From positions 21,169 through 85,168 of the forward strand of contig CADCOC010000068.1 in the NCBI GenBank assembly GCA_902802945.1: 64,000 bases of DNA, read 5' to 3'. The position numbers and the translations under genes were made by a program. Of the stretch, positions 41,256-51,380 are shown in pieces; the stretch's first letter is position 1, and every line of letters begins with the position of its first letter. Origin of the DNA: an uncultured bacterium (GTDB lineage Bacteria > Verrucomicrobiota > Kiritimatiellia > RFP12 > UBA1067). Under the pieces are notes generated by a model. The model made no database searches. It saw only the letters and a list, made by a program, of their open reading frames with translations, and had not been told where the DNA came from.

Positions 41256-44200
41256 TCACTTGATGATGATCATCAGACCACCATGTTTAACCGTACCATA
41301 CACGATGCCGTCGCGTATGCTCGCCTTGCCCACAAGGCCACGCGGCAGGGCGGAGCCGTTGAGAGTGACGCGCCAGTGCGCACCCGCGAGCGCGTCTGCA
41401 GTCACCACCGGCACACACACGCGCACACTCTTCGGGTCGGCAAGGTCGCCCGTGTAGGGCACATCAAGCGTCACCACGCCGTCCGTCGGCAGTTCCGCCG
41501 CCGTCAGCGTGAGCGGGCGCGTCTGCCCCGGCGCAGTCGTGAAACCGCCGCCCGCCTCAATCGTGGCGCGCGCTACAGTGCCCGTGCCGCCCAAATAAGC
41601 CCCAGCCTGCACGATGACGTTCGTGGAGTTGAACGTGGCCGCGTCCACGAGCAGCGTGCCGCCGTTCACGCGCGTCGCCTCGGAGTAATATTTGTTCGCC
41701 GCCGTGCAGCAGTTCAGGCGCAGCGTTCCGGGACCGGTCTTCAGCAGACCCGTACGGAAGTAGGTGTTGGCGTAAAGGCTGTTAGACGAATTTCCGGCCC
41801 AACGCACCGCGGGCTTGAGGACCACGCCAATCGTCACGTCCGGCTCCGCGTTCTGCGTGATGTCCGCAACATGGAACTCCGTCTTGCCGTGCTGGTAGAT
41901 CTTCTCCCCGTCGATTTCCTGATAGGAGTCGTTCTGCCAGCCAAGCGAGAAATAGCAGGTGCCGCCGACATTCTGCAGGTCGTAGGGGCGTGTGCCGTCG
42001 AAACGGACACGCTGTGCGAACACGAAAGTCCCGTAGGGCCCGATTTGCTCAGTGTCGTAGCCCGCTCCAGTGTTGGCGCCGTTGTAGTCGAGCGTGGCGT
42101 CGTACAGATCGAGAAACGGCATGGCGTTGACCTTTCCGCTCGTCTGCCGTATCGTTCCGTTGGTGACGGCGAGCGTGAAGTTGTTGACCGCGTTCGCCTG
42201 TCCGAACTGGTCGTTTTGGGTGATCCAGAGCGCTCCGCCGTTGACGGAAACGCTGAGGTCCGAGCTGGAAAGGTTTCCAATCGTCGATTTCTCCGGGCAC
42301 TCGAAATTAGATTCAGTATTTGACAATGCGGTTGCCAGCTTGACGGTTCCCTCGACGATTTCAATGCGCCCCGTCGTGGTGCTGGAGGCGTTTGCCAGTT
42401 CGAGCATTCCAGGTCCCGTCTTGCGCATGTTGAAGGCGACGGCGCTATGCTTAGTGCCCCAATTGGGCGCATCGGCAATGCGCGCGTTGAACTTGAGGTC
42501 GGTCGTATCGTCGGCGGTGCCTTTCCCGCTGATCTCCGCGACGTAGCAGTCGGAAGCCGAACCATCGCGCTTCGCAAAGAAAAGCGTCGCGTTGTCGGTA
42601 TTGGCGAAGGTGAGCGTGTTGGTGCCGATGACGGTGAGACCGCCGCCAAAGCCGAGTGTCGGCCACGCACCGGTGACGCCCGAGTAGGAAACCGTGGCGT
42701 TCTCAAGGATGAGCGGACCGAATCCGTTGGTCTTGTTCGCCGTCTGTTTCAGCGTCCCTCCGTTGACGTGTACCGTGACATTATTCTCGGCGTAGAACTG
42801 CCCCATCGTATCACTGGCCCCGAGATGCAGCGTCGCGCCGGGATGGACGGTAAACGTGTGCGGATAGCGTTGCGCGCCGAACACGCTGCTTCTGTCGGCC
42901 GCGTCGGTCGCATTTCCGGTATTCATAAAGAGCGTACCTTCCACAACGTCCACGTCGCCAGTATAGGTGGAGTTGTATGCGTGCGCCGTACCATCGCCGA
43001 GTTCGAGTGTACCTGCGCCCGTCTTACGGAAACCGGATGCGATGCCCGGATCGGTCGTGTTGCCGGACGACCAGATGATCGGCACACGAATGATGACGTC
43101 GGAGTTGTCGTTCCCCGTCATGTCAGGTACATCGATCACGCCCTGCCTCTGCGCCCCGAACTTGCCGATCGACATTCCCGAACTGTTGTTGATTCCTGAA
43201 CCGGAAGCAGCGAATACGACTTGCCGATCTCCGGAAAAGTAGAGGTTGGCCATGCTGAACGAACCCCAGAAAGTCTTTGAATTCTGGGCACCGACGGTTC
43301 CGACAATGAGCGTACTGCCGCTTTTATAGTTGTTGAGTCCGCCGTGGAAATTCACGGTCGAGTTGTGGAGATAGACATCACCCGCGTTGAAACAGAAGTC
43401 CTTCGTAAGCTCCAGCGTGGAGTTGTAGCACTTGAGAGCGGCCTGGATCGGCGTCAAACTGCGCCCGCCGCCGCCGAAGGGGTTCTTGCCTTGAATGTTG
43501 AGCGTGGCGTTGGAGACCACGACGGAGCGCGGCACGCGCGGGTTGCCGAGCGACCCGGTGACGACGTCGCTGTTGTCATTATCGGACGGAAGAAAGATTT
43601 CGCCGCCCGCGAGCAACACGTCGCCCGTGAAGGTATGGTTGATGCCGGAGATCGTGAGGTTGCCCTCTTGGTACTTGCTGAAGGAGCCTGTTCCGGCGAT
43701 AACGCCCGCCCCGGCGAGCGTGTAGTCCGTCGCATTGTCGAAGAGGATAGAACCCGGTGTCACCGTCGTGCCGCTGGGTATGGTCACGGTATAGGCGGAG
43801 GCGTTGTCGTTGAAGACGGCGTCATTGCCGTTCTGCCAGGTCTGCGACGCCACGCCGTCAATCGTCCAGTTGGCGTCGGCAACGTTCCAGTTGCCGCTGG
43901 CCGTTCCCTTCCAAATCGTGCCCGTCACGGGATCGTCGTAAACGGAGAGATCGACCACTGAAGGCGCTACGGAGAGCTGTGCCTCGCCAGCGAGCAACGA
44001 ACAAGCGATCGGGCCGCCGCCCGCCTCGAAGTCGGTGGCGACGGCAGAATAGCGGATGATGCCCGTGACCGTATCGTAAACGCCTGCGCGTCCGCCCAGC
44101 ATACAAGGCAGGTAATTGCAGGCGAGCATCGCATTGGTCGTGACGCTGAAACCGTAGAGGTAGGCGCCATTCGCAATATTCCTGACTTCCGTTCCGGTGT

Positions 44201-45002
44201 TATTTATTTTTACGTAATGCTGAACGAAGACGAAAAGGTTCGTGACGGAGGTGGCGGAGCAGGTCGTTGACCATTTTTTGTCGACGATCTGCGCACCCGT
44301 CACAAGGTTTGTGATGACGATGCGATGTTTCTCCTTCGCGCTCAGCGAAATTCTGACGCGATCTGTCGTGAAAGCCCCGGCCTCTTTCCAGTCGCCTTTG
44401 CCGTCCTTGCAGGCGGAGGCGAATTTGCCGCTGCCATTGATGTAGCAATCGAAGGAAAATCCCGCACTATCGTCATCACCAGAACTGATGCCGAAGAAAC
44501 GTTGCTGCCGCGTGGCATTGGAATCGAATTTCGTGTCCATCACGGCAACGGAGGTTCCGTTCGGCTTGATGCCTGTGTCGATATACTGCGTGCCGGTCTG
44601 GCGCAACGACTCGATCAACGTGTCGTAGGGCGCCGCCGAGGATGTAAGGAACACGCGGCAGACCGTATAACCCGCGCCAGTCAAAAGCGGCGAGACGGGA
44701 ATCGTCGCGGAAGTCGCGTCTGCCGCCACGTTGCAGCCGCGCTGGAGCGCGGCCCAATTCGCGAGCGTGTCACCCTTGTCCTCCGTGTCGTAGGCGATGT
44801 AGAGCGCGTGTTCGTCGCCGGGTTCGCCGGCCTCGAACGTGACGGCGAGGGACGACACGCCGTCACGTGGCGTGAGATGCCGGACGCCCGTGATCGAACG
44901 CGCCTCGACCGACATGGTCGCACCCATCACGACGACCGCGATGGCCAGCACGGCTGCGGCGAACGCGCGCCTCACACTGTAGTTTCTATCGATTCTACTC
45001 AT
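41256..45002 (-). CDS. Giant secreted surface protein, autotransporter-associated beta-strand type, second
   Basis: 1248 residues from ATG 45002 (AGGAG before it); the frame is open 150 codons further upstream but this lies in the divergent promoter region. A signal peptide (FAAAVLAIAVVVMGATMSVEA) leads. Residues about 115-300 form a lectin/LamG-like domain (TQYIDTGIKPNGTSVAVMDTKF ... RFFGISSGDDDSAGF). The rest is beta-helical repeats: (N)WNVADANWTIDG, FRKTGAGTLELGDG, KTGPGMLELANAS, VVEGTLFMNTGNA, LRLN. It ends VKHGGLMIIIK. No barrel is visible. It lies directly upstream of the GDPD operon and divergent from a XylR-type regulator that may control it. Confidence 0.82.
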   Translation of the reverse strand: MSRIDRNYSVRRAFAAAVLAIAVVVMGATMSVEARSITGVRHLTPRDGVSSLAVTFEAGEPGDEHALYIAYDTEDKGDTLANWAALQRGCNVAADATSATIPVSPLLTGAGYTVCRVFLTSSAAPYDTLIESLRQTGTQYIDTGIKPNGTSVAVMDTKFDSNATRQQRFFGISSGDDDSAGFSFDCYINGSGKFASACKDGKGDWKEAGAFTTDRVRISLSAKEKHRIVITNLVTGAQIVDKKWSTTCSATSVTNLFVFVQHYVKINNTGTEVRNIANGAYLYGFSVTTNAMLACNYLPCMLGGRAGVYDTVTGIIRYSAVATDFEAGGGPIACSLLAGEAQLSVAPSVVDLSVYDDPVTGTIWKGTASGNWNVADANWTIDGVASQTWQNGNDAVFNDNASAYTVTIPSGTTVTPGSILFDNATDYTLAGAGVIAGTGSFSKYQEGNLTISGINHTFTGDVLLAGGEIFLPSDNDNSDVVTGSLGNPRVPRSVVVSNATLNIQGKNPFGGGGRSLTPIQAALKCYNSTLELTKDFCFNAGDVYLHNSTVNFHGGLNNYKSGSTLIVGTVGAQNSKTFWGSFSMANLYFSGDRQVVFAASGSGINNSSGMSIGKFGAQRQGVIDVPDMTGNDNSDVIIRVPIIWSSGNTTDPGIASGFRKTGAGTLELGDGTAHAYNSTYTGDVDVVEGTLFMNTGNATDAADRSSVFGAQRYPHTFTVHPGATLHLGASDTMGQFYAENNVTVHVNGGTLKQTANKTNGFGPLILENATVSYSGVTGAWPTLGFGGGLTVIGTNTLTFANTDNATLFFAKRDGSASDCYVAEISGKGTADDTTDLKFNARIADAPNWGTKHSAVAFNMRKTGPGMLELANASSTTTGRIEIVEGTVKLATALSNTESNFECPEKSTIGNLSSSDLSVSVNGGALWITQNDQFGQANAVNNFTLAVTNGTIRQTSGKVNAMPFLDLYDATLDYNGANTGAGYDTEQIGPYGTFVFAQRVRFDGTRPYDLQNVGGTCYFSLGWQNDSYQEIDGEKIYQHGKTEFHVADITQNAEPDVTIGVVLKPAVRWAGNSSNSLYANTYFRTGLLKTGPGTLRLNCCTAANKYYSEATRVNGGTLLVDAATFNSTNVIVQAGAYLGGTGTVARATIEAGGGFTTAPGQTRPLTLTAAELPTDGVVTLDVPYTGDLADPKSVRVCVPVVTADALAGAHWRVTLNGSALPRGLVGKASIRDGIVYGTVKHGGLMIIIK

Positions 45003-45116
45003 TGGATTTCTCCTGGTTGGACTCTGTGGGGACACTCCCCTAAAAAGGGACACAAACATTATACCCGAAACCGCCCTTTGAACGTCTCGGAATTTATTGT
45101 AATTTTTCATTTCGAC

Positions 45117-45145
45117 TTGCGTTTTTTCATGAGGCCTGTTATAAT
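45117..45145 (+). promoter_or_regulatory. Promoter of the XylR-type regulator
   Basis: TTGCGT (45117-45122), 17-bp spacer, TATAAT (45140-45145). The ATG follows only 8 bases later, so the transcript would be leaderless or nearly so. A minus-strand TATAAT at 45058-45063 would serve the surface-protein gene, giving a divergent arrangement. Confidence 0.65.
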
Positions 45146-45153
45146 GCGCGCCC

Positions 45154-46293
45154 ATGAAGAAAATGCGTAACGTGCTGCTGCTTCTCACACCGTCCAACCC
45201 CAGACGGCTCGAGGGCATTGCGCTTTTTGCCAGGAGCAGGTCGTGGCACCTCACGATTGCCGACCACCTGACGCACTCGCTGGACGGCTGGAGCGGCGAC
45301 GGCGCGCTCGTCACCCTGCGCGACGACGCGGGGATGCTCTCATACGTGCGCAGGCTCCGCAGGCAGGGTGTCCGCATCGTTGACCTCAGCCTGTCTCGCC
45401 CCGACGTCAACTTACCCCGCGTCGCGGGCGACAACGCGGCGATCGGGCACATGGCGGCCGATCATCTCAGGTCGAAGCGGTATAAAAACGCGGCGTGGTT
45501 CTCGACGGGATGGGGACACCAGCACGAACTGCGCCATGCGGCGTTCTCCGAGGCGATGGAGGGCCACTGCGAAAAGTGGGCGTGGGCGCTCGCCTCGCGC
45601 AAGTCCGGCGCCGACAACTGGAACGCGCTCTCTCGCTGGCTGAAGGCGAAACTATGCAAGGCGCCGCGTCCTTTGGCCGTGTTCTGCTTCGACGACGCCG
45701 ACGCCTCGCGTGTCGAGTCCGTCGCCATCGACGCGGGACTGTCGGTGCCGGGCGACGTGGCCGTGCTGGGCGTCGGCGACGACATGGTGATTTGCGAGAA
45801 CCAGGCCGTGCCGATTTCATCCGTGAAGCATGACATCCATCGCATCGGCTACACGGGCGCGGCCCTTCTGGACCGGCTGATGAACGGGGGCGAGCCGCCG
45901 TCTGCGCCGATCCTCGTCAAGCCGAGCGGCGTTGCCGAGCGGGTGTCGACCGACACGCTGGCCATCTCGTCGGACACCGTCCGCCGGGTGCGTGACATCT
46001 TCACGGCCGACATGGCAAACCCACCGTCAACCGCGCAGCTTGCGGAACGCCTGGGCGTCTCACGCGCCATTCTGGACCGTTCCTTTGCGGATGACATCGG
46101 CCTGTCTCCTTCCAAGATGCTGATGCGCCTGAGGCTGGACGAGGCGAAGCGCCTGATGGCGACCACCGATCTCACGCTCGCCGAGGTCGCCGCGCGGCTT
46201 GGCTACTGCAACGCGGCGTACTTCACCAACATCTTCAGGGACTCGGAGGGCGTCGCCCCCAAGGAATGGCGCAAGCGCCAGCATACCAGATGA
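45154..46293 (+). CDS. XylR/AraC-type transcriptional regulator with LacI-like sensor domain
   Basis: 379 residues. The N-terminal about 270 residues form a periplasmic-binding-protein-like sensor (MRNVLLLLTPSNPRRLEGIALFARSR, GDNAAIGHMAADHL, DVAVLGVGDDMVICENQAVPISSVKHDIHRIGYTGAALLDRLM), as in XylR and other sugar-responsive regulators. The C-terminal AraC domain has two helix-turn-helices: LAERLGVSRAILDRSF and LTLAEVAARLGYCNAAYFTNIFR. It is divergent from the large surface protein and the GDPD operon, which are likely targets. The ligand is presumably a sugar. Confidence 0.88.
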   Translation: MKKMRNVLLLLTPSNPRRLEGIALFARSRSWHLTIADHLTHSLDGWSGDGALVTLRDDAGMLSYVRRLRRQGVRIVDLSLSRPDVNLPRVAGDNAAIGHMAADHLRSKRYKNAAWFSTGWGHQHELRHAAFSEAMEGHCEKWAWALASRKSGADNWNALSRWLKAKLCKAPRPLAVFCFDDADASRVESVAIDAGLSVPGDVAVLGVGDDMVICENQAVPISSVKHDIHRIGYTGAALLDRLMNGGEPPSAPILVKPSGVAERVSTDTLAISSDTVRRVRDIFTADMANPPSTAQLAERLGVSRAILDRSFADDIGLSPSKMLMRLRLDEAKRLMATTDLTLAEVAARLGYCNAAYFTNIFRDSEGVAPKEWRKRQHTR

Positions 46294-46341
46294 CCGTGCC
46301 CTTCTCGGCACCTGCACGTCCGTTGCGTATGCTCCCTTTCC

Positions 46342-47232
46342 TCATCTCAACCTCAGCGTGACAAGGTTGTGGTCGGATACAGGTGCGCCTTGGTATATCT
46401 TCCGGCTGACGATGCGCTCGAACCCGCGATACAGGATGTAGTCGAACGTCGCGTCGGGGAATCCGTTCGTCCCGGGATGCGTGATTTTCTGGCTCTTTTT
46501 CAGGTCACGGAAACAGCTTCTGAAGTGTGCGCCGTAGAACGAGCGGATCGTCGCCTCGCTTACGTACTCCAGGTCGTCGTCGTTCGTGTTGAAGTCGCCG
46601 CCCACGACAACCTGGAGCTTTTTGTCCTCGTATTTTTCGCCCAACTGCCTTACGACGGCAAGGATCTGCGCGGCGGCGGCCTCCCTTTTGTGGATGTTCT
46701 TCTGGTTCTCGAACTCCGTGTTGTCACGGGCAAAGTTGCTTTTGAGGTGGATGCTGAAGCAGGCGATGCGCGCGTTAGGTCCGGCGTCGAGTAGCGCATA
46801 CGCGAATCCGCGCGGAATCGACACTTCGGCGTTCGACCAGACGGCGTACCCCGATCTGAGAACTGGCAGCGTAGTGAAGATCGCCACCTGCTGCCAGAGC
46901 GGCACGCCACTGTTGTCCTGAAAGCAGCTTACTGCGGCAACATTCAACCCCTTCACGCCCGCAGCGGACACGAGGTTGGAACAGCATTCGGCGTCGCGCA
47001 TCTCCTGGGCGAACATCACGATGTCGGCAGAAGACCGCCTTGTCTGGTCTGCAACGGCACCGGCAACGATTCGCGCTGCCTGAGTGAGCGTCGCAGACTC
47101 TTCATCGTCACCGCTCCTCAAATCTGCACGGCCTGAAGGGAACCACTTCATGTTCCAGGTCATGAACAGCACGTCGCCACGAACGCAACACGCCACAAGC
47201 ATGACCATAAAAGCCACAAGCCACGTACGCAT
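46342..47232 (-). CDS. Secreted endonuclease/exonuclease/phosphatase-family protein
   Basis: 296 residues with signal peptide (WLVAFMVMLVACCVRG). Motifs of the EEP superfamily are FMTWNMKWF, DIVMFAQEM, CFSIHLKSNF, VVVGGDFNTND and the closing VSDHNLVTLRLR (catalytic Asp-His). Family members are DNases, sphingomyelinases or phosphatases. The product is exported; substrate unknown. It lies 8 bp past the start of a small secreted protein on the same strand. Confidence 0.85.
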   Translation of the reverse strand: MRTWLVAFMVMLVACCVRGDVLFMTWNMKWFPSGRADLRSGDDEESATLTQAARIVAGAVADQTRRSSADIVMFAQEMRDAECCSNLVSAAGVKGLNVAAVSCFQDNSGVPLWQQVAIFTTLPVLRSGYAVWSNAEVSIPRGFAYALLDAGPNARIACFSIHLKSNFARDNTEFENQKNIHKREAAAAQILAVVRQLGEKYEDKKLQVVVGGDFNTNDDDLEYVSEATIRSFYGAHFRSCFRDLKKSQKITHPGTNGFPDATFDYILYRGFERIVSRKIYQGAPVSDHNLVTLRLR

Positions 47233-47235
47233 CCG

Positions 47236-47727
47236 TCAACCTCCGCAGTTCTTGCACGGCTTGCCGTCGTTTGGCCCACAGGCACGTCCCCTCACCTTGC
47301 GGTAGCTCCTGCACTTCGGGTTGTGTCTGATGTGCGACTTGGACGAAATCCAATACCCAGTGTCGGGGTCTTGAGGCACTGGCACCTCCACGGCATTTCC
47401 TTTGACCGGCACACCATCCGACGCAGCGGCTTTTCCACCCTTCCTTGCGACAAGTTCTCGTCGTAGCATCTGGTTCTCCCTACGCAGCGCCTCGTTCTCA
47501 ATGCGCAGTGCCTCGTTCTCAGCCCTCAACGCGGCATGCGTTACTCTCTCGCCCATCACATGGCGGCTATTACCTTCCTGCGAGCAGACGCCAGACAGAC
47601 ATATCGCTACGACAAAAATACTAGCAATAACCTTCTTGCTCGAGCATCGTACAACTCTTCTCGTATAATCGGCAACCACCACCGTCAAAATCGACAACGA
47701 GGCTATCAGCGCATCCATAACATCCAC
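47236..47727 (-). CDS. Membrane-anchored coiled-coil protein with Cys-rich end
   Basis: 163 residues with a hydrophobic segment near residue 33 ([17 protein letters not shown]). A short leucine-zipper-like coil follows: [26 protein letters not shown]. The last 40 residues are conserved-looking: [40 protein letters not shown]. The Cys/His arrangement suggests a small metal-binding module. I recall similar ends in other bacterial secreted proteins but no assigned function. Start may be a later Met; the ATG at 47727 lacks a clear site. Confidence 0.65.
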   Translation of the reverse strand: MDVMDALIASLSILTVVVADYTRRVVRCSSKKVIASIFVVAICLSGVCSQEGNSRHVMGERVTHAALRAENEALRIENEALRRENQMLRRELVARKGGKAAASDGVPVKGNAVEVPVPQDPDTGYWISSKSHIRHNPKCRSYRKVRGRACGPNDGKPCKNCGG

Positions 47728-47739
47728 GCCATTTCAAAG

Positions 47740-47816
<77 letters not shown>

Positions 47817-47822
47817 AAAAAA

Positions 47823-48866
47823 CTAGAACGACTTTCTCGAAGCCTCGTATTCCTCGATGCGCGAGGAAATGAGACCCGATACGTCGTTGCGCGCCGCGTT
47901 TACTCCCGCTTTCACGGCATAGTAGATCGCCTTGTGCGACGAACTACCGTGCGTGATGATCACAGCACCCGGCACCCCGAGGAGCGGCGCGCCCCCGTAG
48001 ATGTCCGGATCCAGCTGGGCCTTCAGGCTCTTGAACGCCCCCTTCAACAAGACTGCGCCCAACACGCGGAAAATGCCGCGGAAGCACTCCCGCTTGAGGA
48101 AGTAGCTGACGGCATGCGCCAGCGACTCGCTCGTCTTCAGCACGACGTTCCCCACGAAACCATCGCACACCACCACGTCCGTCTGCCCCTGGAAGATGTC
48201 GTGCCCTTCCACGTTGCCGCGGAAGTCGATGCCCTGCACCTCCTTGAGAAGGCGGAACGTCTCTTTCGTCATCTCGTTGCCCTTGCAGTCCTCCGTGCCA
48301 ATCGACAGGAGGCCGACAAGCGGCTTCGTGCGCTTCAGGACGCCCTGCGAGTAGACGCTGCCCATGATCGCGAACTGCACGAGCCAGTCGGCATGGCAGT
48401 CCATGTTCGCCCCGGCGTCGAGCAACAGCAGCGGACGGCGCGGTATGCGCGTGGGCAGGACCGTGGCGATCGCGGGACGCTGCACGCCCTTGATGCGACC
48501 GAGGTTGAGGATGGCGCTCGTTGCCACCGCGCCGGAATTGCCGGCCGAGACGAACGCGTCCGCCCGGCCCTCCTTCACGAGGCGCATCGCGACGTTGATC
48601 GAGCAGTCCTTCTTCTTGCGCACCGCAGTGACGGGACTTTCATCCATCTCCGCCACGTCTGGCGCGTGGATGACCTCCAGCGTACCCTTCTTCGTGGCCG
48701 TTGCGACTTCCTTGGGGTACTTGGCAAGCTCCACGTCGATTTGCTCCTTGACGCCGACGAGGAAGACCTTGACGTCCTCCAGGCCGGCAGCAGCCTCAAC
48801 ACCGCCCCGGACGATTTCGCCCGGCGCGTTGTCTCCGCCCATTGCATCAAGGGCAATGCGAGTCAT
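47823..48866 (-). CDS. plsX: Phosphate acyltransferase PlsX
   Basis: 347 residues, the usual length. It makes acyl-phosphate from acyl-ACP for phospholipid synthesis. Landmarks: [14 protein letters not shown] at the start, [46 protein letters not shown] and [15 protein letters not shown]. It follows rpmF and yceD, the common order in bacteria. The ribosome-binding region is weak. tRNA-Pro follows the stop within 10 bp. Confidence 0.97.
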   Translation of the reverse strand: MTRIALDAMGGDNAPGEIVRGGVEAAAGLEDVKVFLVGVKEQIDVELAKYPKEVATATKKGTLEVIHAPDVAEMDESPVTAVRKKKDCSINVAMRLVKEGRADAFVSAGNSGAVATSAILNLGRIKGVQRPAIATVLPTRIPRRPLLLLDAGANMDCHADWLVQFAIMGSVYSQGVLKRTKPLVGLLSIGTEDCKGNEMTKETFRLLKEVQGIDFRGNVEGHDIFQGQTDVVVCDGFVGNVVLKTSESLAHAVSYFLKRECFRGIFRVLGAVLLKGAFKSLKAQLDPDIYGGAPLLGVPGAVIITHGSSSHKAIYYAVKAGVNAARNDVSGLISSRIEEYEASRKSF

Positions 48867-48872
48867 AACACC

Positions 48873-49058
48873 TTACTTTACGGTGACTGAAAGAACCTTG
48901 CGGCCCTTGTACATGCCGCAGTTCGGGCAGACGCGGTGCGTCTGCTTCATGCCGCCGCACGACGGACACGTCTGGACGGAGGCGAGGATCGCCTTCTCCA
49001 GCTGGCCAACACGCTGGCGCTTGCGCATTTTCGACTTCTTGTGCTTAGGTGATGCCAT
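48873..49058 (-). CDS. rpmF: Ribosomal protein L32
   Basis: 61 residues. MASPKHKKSKMRKRQRV is the usual start, and the two CxxC pairs (CPSCGG, CPNCG) form the zinc ribbon of the C+ form. It is located between the DUF177 gene and plsX, as in most bacteria. Confidence 0.97.
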   Translation of the reverse strand: MASPKHKKSKMRKRQRVGQLEKAILASVQTCPSCGGMKQTHRVCPNCGMYKGRKVLSVTVK

Positions 49059-49085
49059 GTTGCACTACTCTCTTTCTTTCTTTGC

Positions 49086-49568
49086 TCAATTTCCTGCTCC
49101 CGGCAGAAGCACGTCCAACGCGCCCCAACGGCCGTCACGCTCCTCATGCACGCACGCGCAGGGTCCCTCATTGAGGTTTTTCCCGCACGTCGGGCACACG
49201 CCGCGACAGTCCGCCCGACACACCGGGTATGTCGGTAGGGCGAGTATTATACTTTGTCTGAGTTCATCCGTCAAATCAACAATCTCAGTTTTTTCATCCG
49301 TCTCGAAACTCGCGAGGAAGTCAGGAACGGTCACGGTGAAGTCGAAATCGGACCCGCAACGCGAGCAAACGCCCTCAAAATCTTGCTCCAACACGCCGCG
49401 CGCAAGCAGCTCACGCCCCGCCAGCTGCACCGAGAGGCGGTAGCGTATGCCCGCGAAAGGACGCAGGAATTCATCGTGCAGGTCGAGCACGGCGTCGTCC
49501 AGCACGCCCTCGACCTCCTCGCCGTCCCGGTCGAGCCGGGCGACGTCGATGACCAGCGTCTTATCCAT
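49086..49568 (-). CDS. DUF177 (YceD-like) protein
   Basis: 160 residues. The family works in 23S rRNA accumulation and ribosome assembly. Conserved points are GVCSRCGSDFDFTV in the centre and RADCRGVCPTCGKNLNEGPC near the end. It precedes rpmF and plsX. The 4-bp gap to coaD suggests co-transcription. Confidence 0.9.
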   Translation of the reverse strand: MDKTLVIDVARLDRDGEEVEGVLDDAVLDLHDEFLRPFAGIRYRLSVQLAGRELLARGVLEQDFEGVCSRCGSDFDFTVTVPDFLASFETDEKTEIVDLTDELRQSIILALPTYPVCRADCRGVCPTCGKNLNEGPCACVHEERDGRWGALDVLLPGAGN

Positions 49569-49571
49569 TCT

Positions 49572-50063
49572 TCACCCCTTGGTCTCCTCCAAACGCCGCT
49601 GAACGGCTGGCGTGACGAACGGCGAAGTGTCGCCGCCGTAGCGCGCGATCTCCCGCACGGTCGACGCCGTCACGTACGCCAGGTTCTCGCTCGGCATCAT
49701 GAACAGCGTCTCGATCTCCGGCGCCATGCGCCGGTTCGTGAGCGCCATCTGGAACTCATACTCGAAATCGGAATACACGCGCACGCCGCGAATCACCACG
49801 CGCGCGCCGATCTTGCGGCAGAAATCAACGAGCAGTGTGTCAAGGATGTCTACCTCCACGTTCACCAGCCCCGCCCTCTCCACGTCCTCGCGGATCATGT
49901 CGATGCGATGCTGCGCGTCGAACAGCGCGCCCGTCTTCACGCTCGTCGCGGCCACCGCCACGACGAGACGATCATACAGGCTCGCCGCGCGCGTGATCAA
50001 GTCGAAATGACCGCGCGTCATCGGGTCGAACGTGCCCGGATAGACTGCTACCTTCTCTGCCAT
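49572..50063 (-). CDS. coaD: Phosphopantetheine adenylyltransferase
   Basis: 163 residues, full length. It forms dephospho-CoA from 4'-phosphopantetheine and ATP. GTFDPMTRGHFDLI carries the T/HxGH nucleotidyltransferase motif. VVIRGVR and ENLAYVTASTVREIARYGGD follow, as in the family. The minus-strand TATACT (50071-50076) lies 7 bp before the ATG, so the mRNA would be nearly leaderless. It begins the coaD-DUF177-rpmF-plsX row. Confidence 0.97.
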   Translation of the reverse strand: MAEKVAVYPGTFDPMTRGHFDLITRAASLYDRLVVAVAATSVKTGALFDAQHRIDMIREDVERAGLVNVEVDILDTLLVDFCRKIGARVVIRGVRVYSDFEYEFQMALTNRRMAPEIETLFMMPSENLAYVTASTVREIARYGGDTSPFVTPAVQRRLEETKG

Positions 50064-50090
50064 GGCGGATAGTATATCATATTTTTGAGC

Positions 50091-51380
50091 TTAGAGATTG
50101 GAACTTGTAGCTTGGACATCGCGAACTGCGGCGGCCACGTTCGCGAAGAGCGCGGGCAGTTTCTCGCACGAGGTGGTGGAGAACGCGAGGCGGATGAGTC
50201 CGGAAAGGACGATCGTGCCCGTGGAGTACTTTTCGATCAAGCGCCGGCGCACGGCCTCGGCATCCACGCCCTTCGGCTTCACGCACATGAAGTAGCCGCT
50301 GTTGAACGGCATCGGCTCGAAGAGGTCATGCCATTCCGGGTGGGCCGTCAGGAGTTTGCGTATGATGCGGTAGCGCTTCCGCAGCACGGCGTACTTCTCG
50401 CGTTTCTGCTTCGCGTAGGCAGGATCCGCATACGCCTTGAGCGCGAGGTTCTGCCCGATGGAGGACGCGTTCGAGATGCCGCTGCGCACATCGCCCGCAG
50501 CCTTCGCGGCGAGCGCCTGGAGCTGCTCGTCCGTCGCGCCCTTCCACGCGAATGAGATGAACCCCACGCGCAGGCCCCACACGTAGTCCTCCTTCGTGGT
50601 GCCGTCGAGCTTGACGGCGAGGACGTTCCGGTGCAGGTCGGCGAACTCGGCGAACAGCGACTCGGCATGGACGCCCTCCTCGTAGACGAGCCCGAAGTAG
50701 GCGTCGTCCAGCACGACGACGATCTTCTTGCCCTTCGCGGCCACGGCCTTCACCGTTGCAACGATGCGCTTCGCGTCCTCGAACGTGGCCGTGTAGCCCG
50801 TCGGGTTGTTCGGGAAGTTGAGAACGAGGATTTTCTTGTCGCCGGGGGCCAGGAGCGCGCGCTTCATTGCCGACACGTCGAACGCGCCCGCGCGGAACAT
50901 GTTGAACGTGGAAAGCTTCGCACCGCACACTTCCTCGAAGATGAGCGAGTAGTTGTCCCAGTAGAGGTCCGGCGCCACCACCTCGTCGCCCGGACCGGCG
51001 AACAGCTCGCCCGCCACGCGTAGGCCGTGGGTGAGGGCGTTCGTCACCACCGGTAGGGAATACCGCTTCCCGCGCAGGGAGGGGTTTTTCTTCACCTGCA
51101 TCTTCTTCCACGTCTCGCGGAGAGGCGGAAGGCCAAAGCTGCCGGCGTAGAGGAACGCCTTGCGGTCGAGATCCGTGTGCCCGGCGAAGCAGTCCATCAC
51201 GAGCGGGGAGCCGTCCTCCTCGAACGCCATGCCGATCGTCGCGTTGATCGCGCACGTCTTCGCCTCGGCGCCCTGTCCGAGAATGCCCCCGTAGGGGAAA
51301 TAGATGCGGCGGCCGACGGGGGAGAGCATGTCGGCCACCGGTCCCAGTTTTGCGTTCAACTGTTCTGCCAATGCGTTCAT
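50091..51380 (-). CDS. PLP-dependent aminotransferase, class I/II fold
   Basis: 429 residues from ATG 51380, which overlaps the stop of the radical SAM gene (ATGA). PLP-fold signs: PVVTNALTHGLRVAGELF, LNFPNNPTGYTATFEDAK with the Asn/Pro pair, VVVLDDAYFGLVYEE (Asp/Tyr) and VKLDGTTKEDYVWGLRVGFISF (Lys of the Schiff base). The enzyme transfers an amino group between amino and keto acids; the substrate is not visible. It is the third gene after sulfatase and maturase. A TATACT (minus strand, 51389-51394) could drive it alone. Confidence 0.88.
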   Translation of the reverse strand: MNALAEQLNAKLGPVADMLSPVGRRIYFPYGGILGQGAEAKTCAINATIGMAFEEDGSPLVMDCFAGHTDLDRKAFLYAGSFGLPPLRETWKKMQVKKNPSLRGKRYSLPVVTNALTHGLRVAGELFAGPGDEVVAPDLYWDNYSLIFEEVCGAKLSTFNMFRAGAFDVSAMKRALLAPGDKKILVLNFPNNPTGYTATFEDAKRIVATVKAVAAKGKKIVVVLDDAYFGLVYEEGVHAESLFAEFADLHRNVLAVKLDGTTKEDYVWGLRVGFISFAWKGATDEQLQALAAKAAGDVRSGISNASSIGQNLALKAYADPAYAKQKREKYAVLRKRYRIIRKLLTAHPEWHDLFEPMPFNSGYFMCVKPKGVDAEAVRRRLIEKYSTGTIVLSGLIRLAFSTTSCEKLPALFANVAAAVRDVQATSSNL

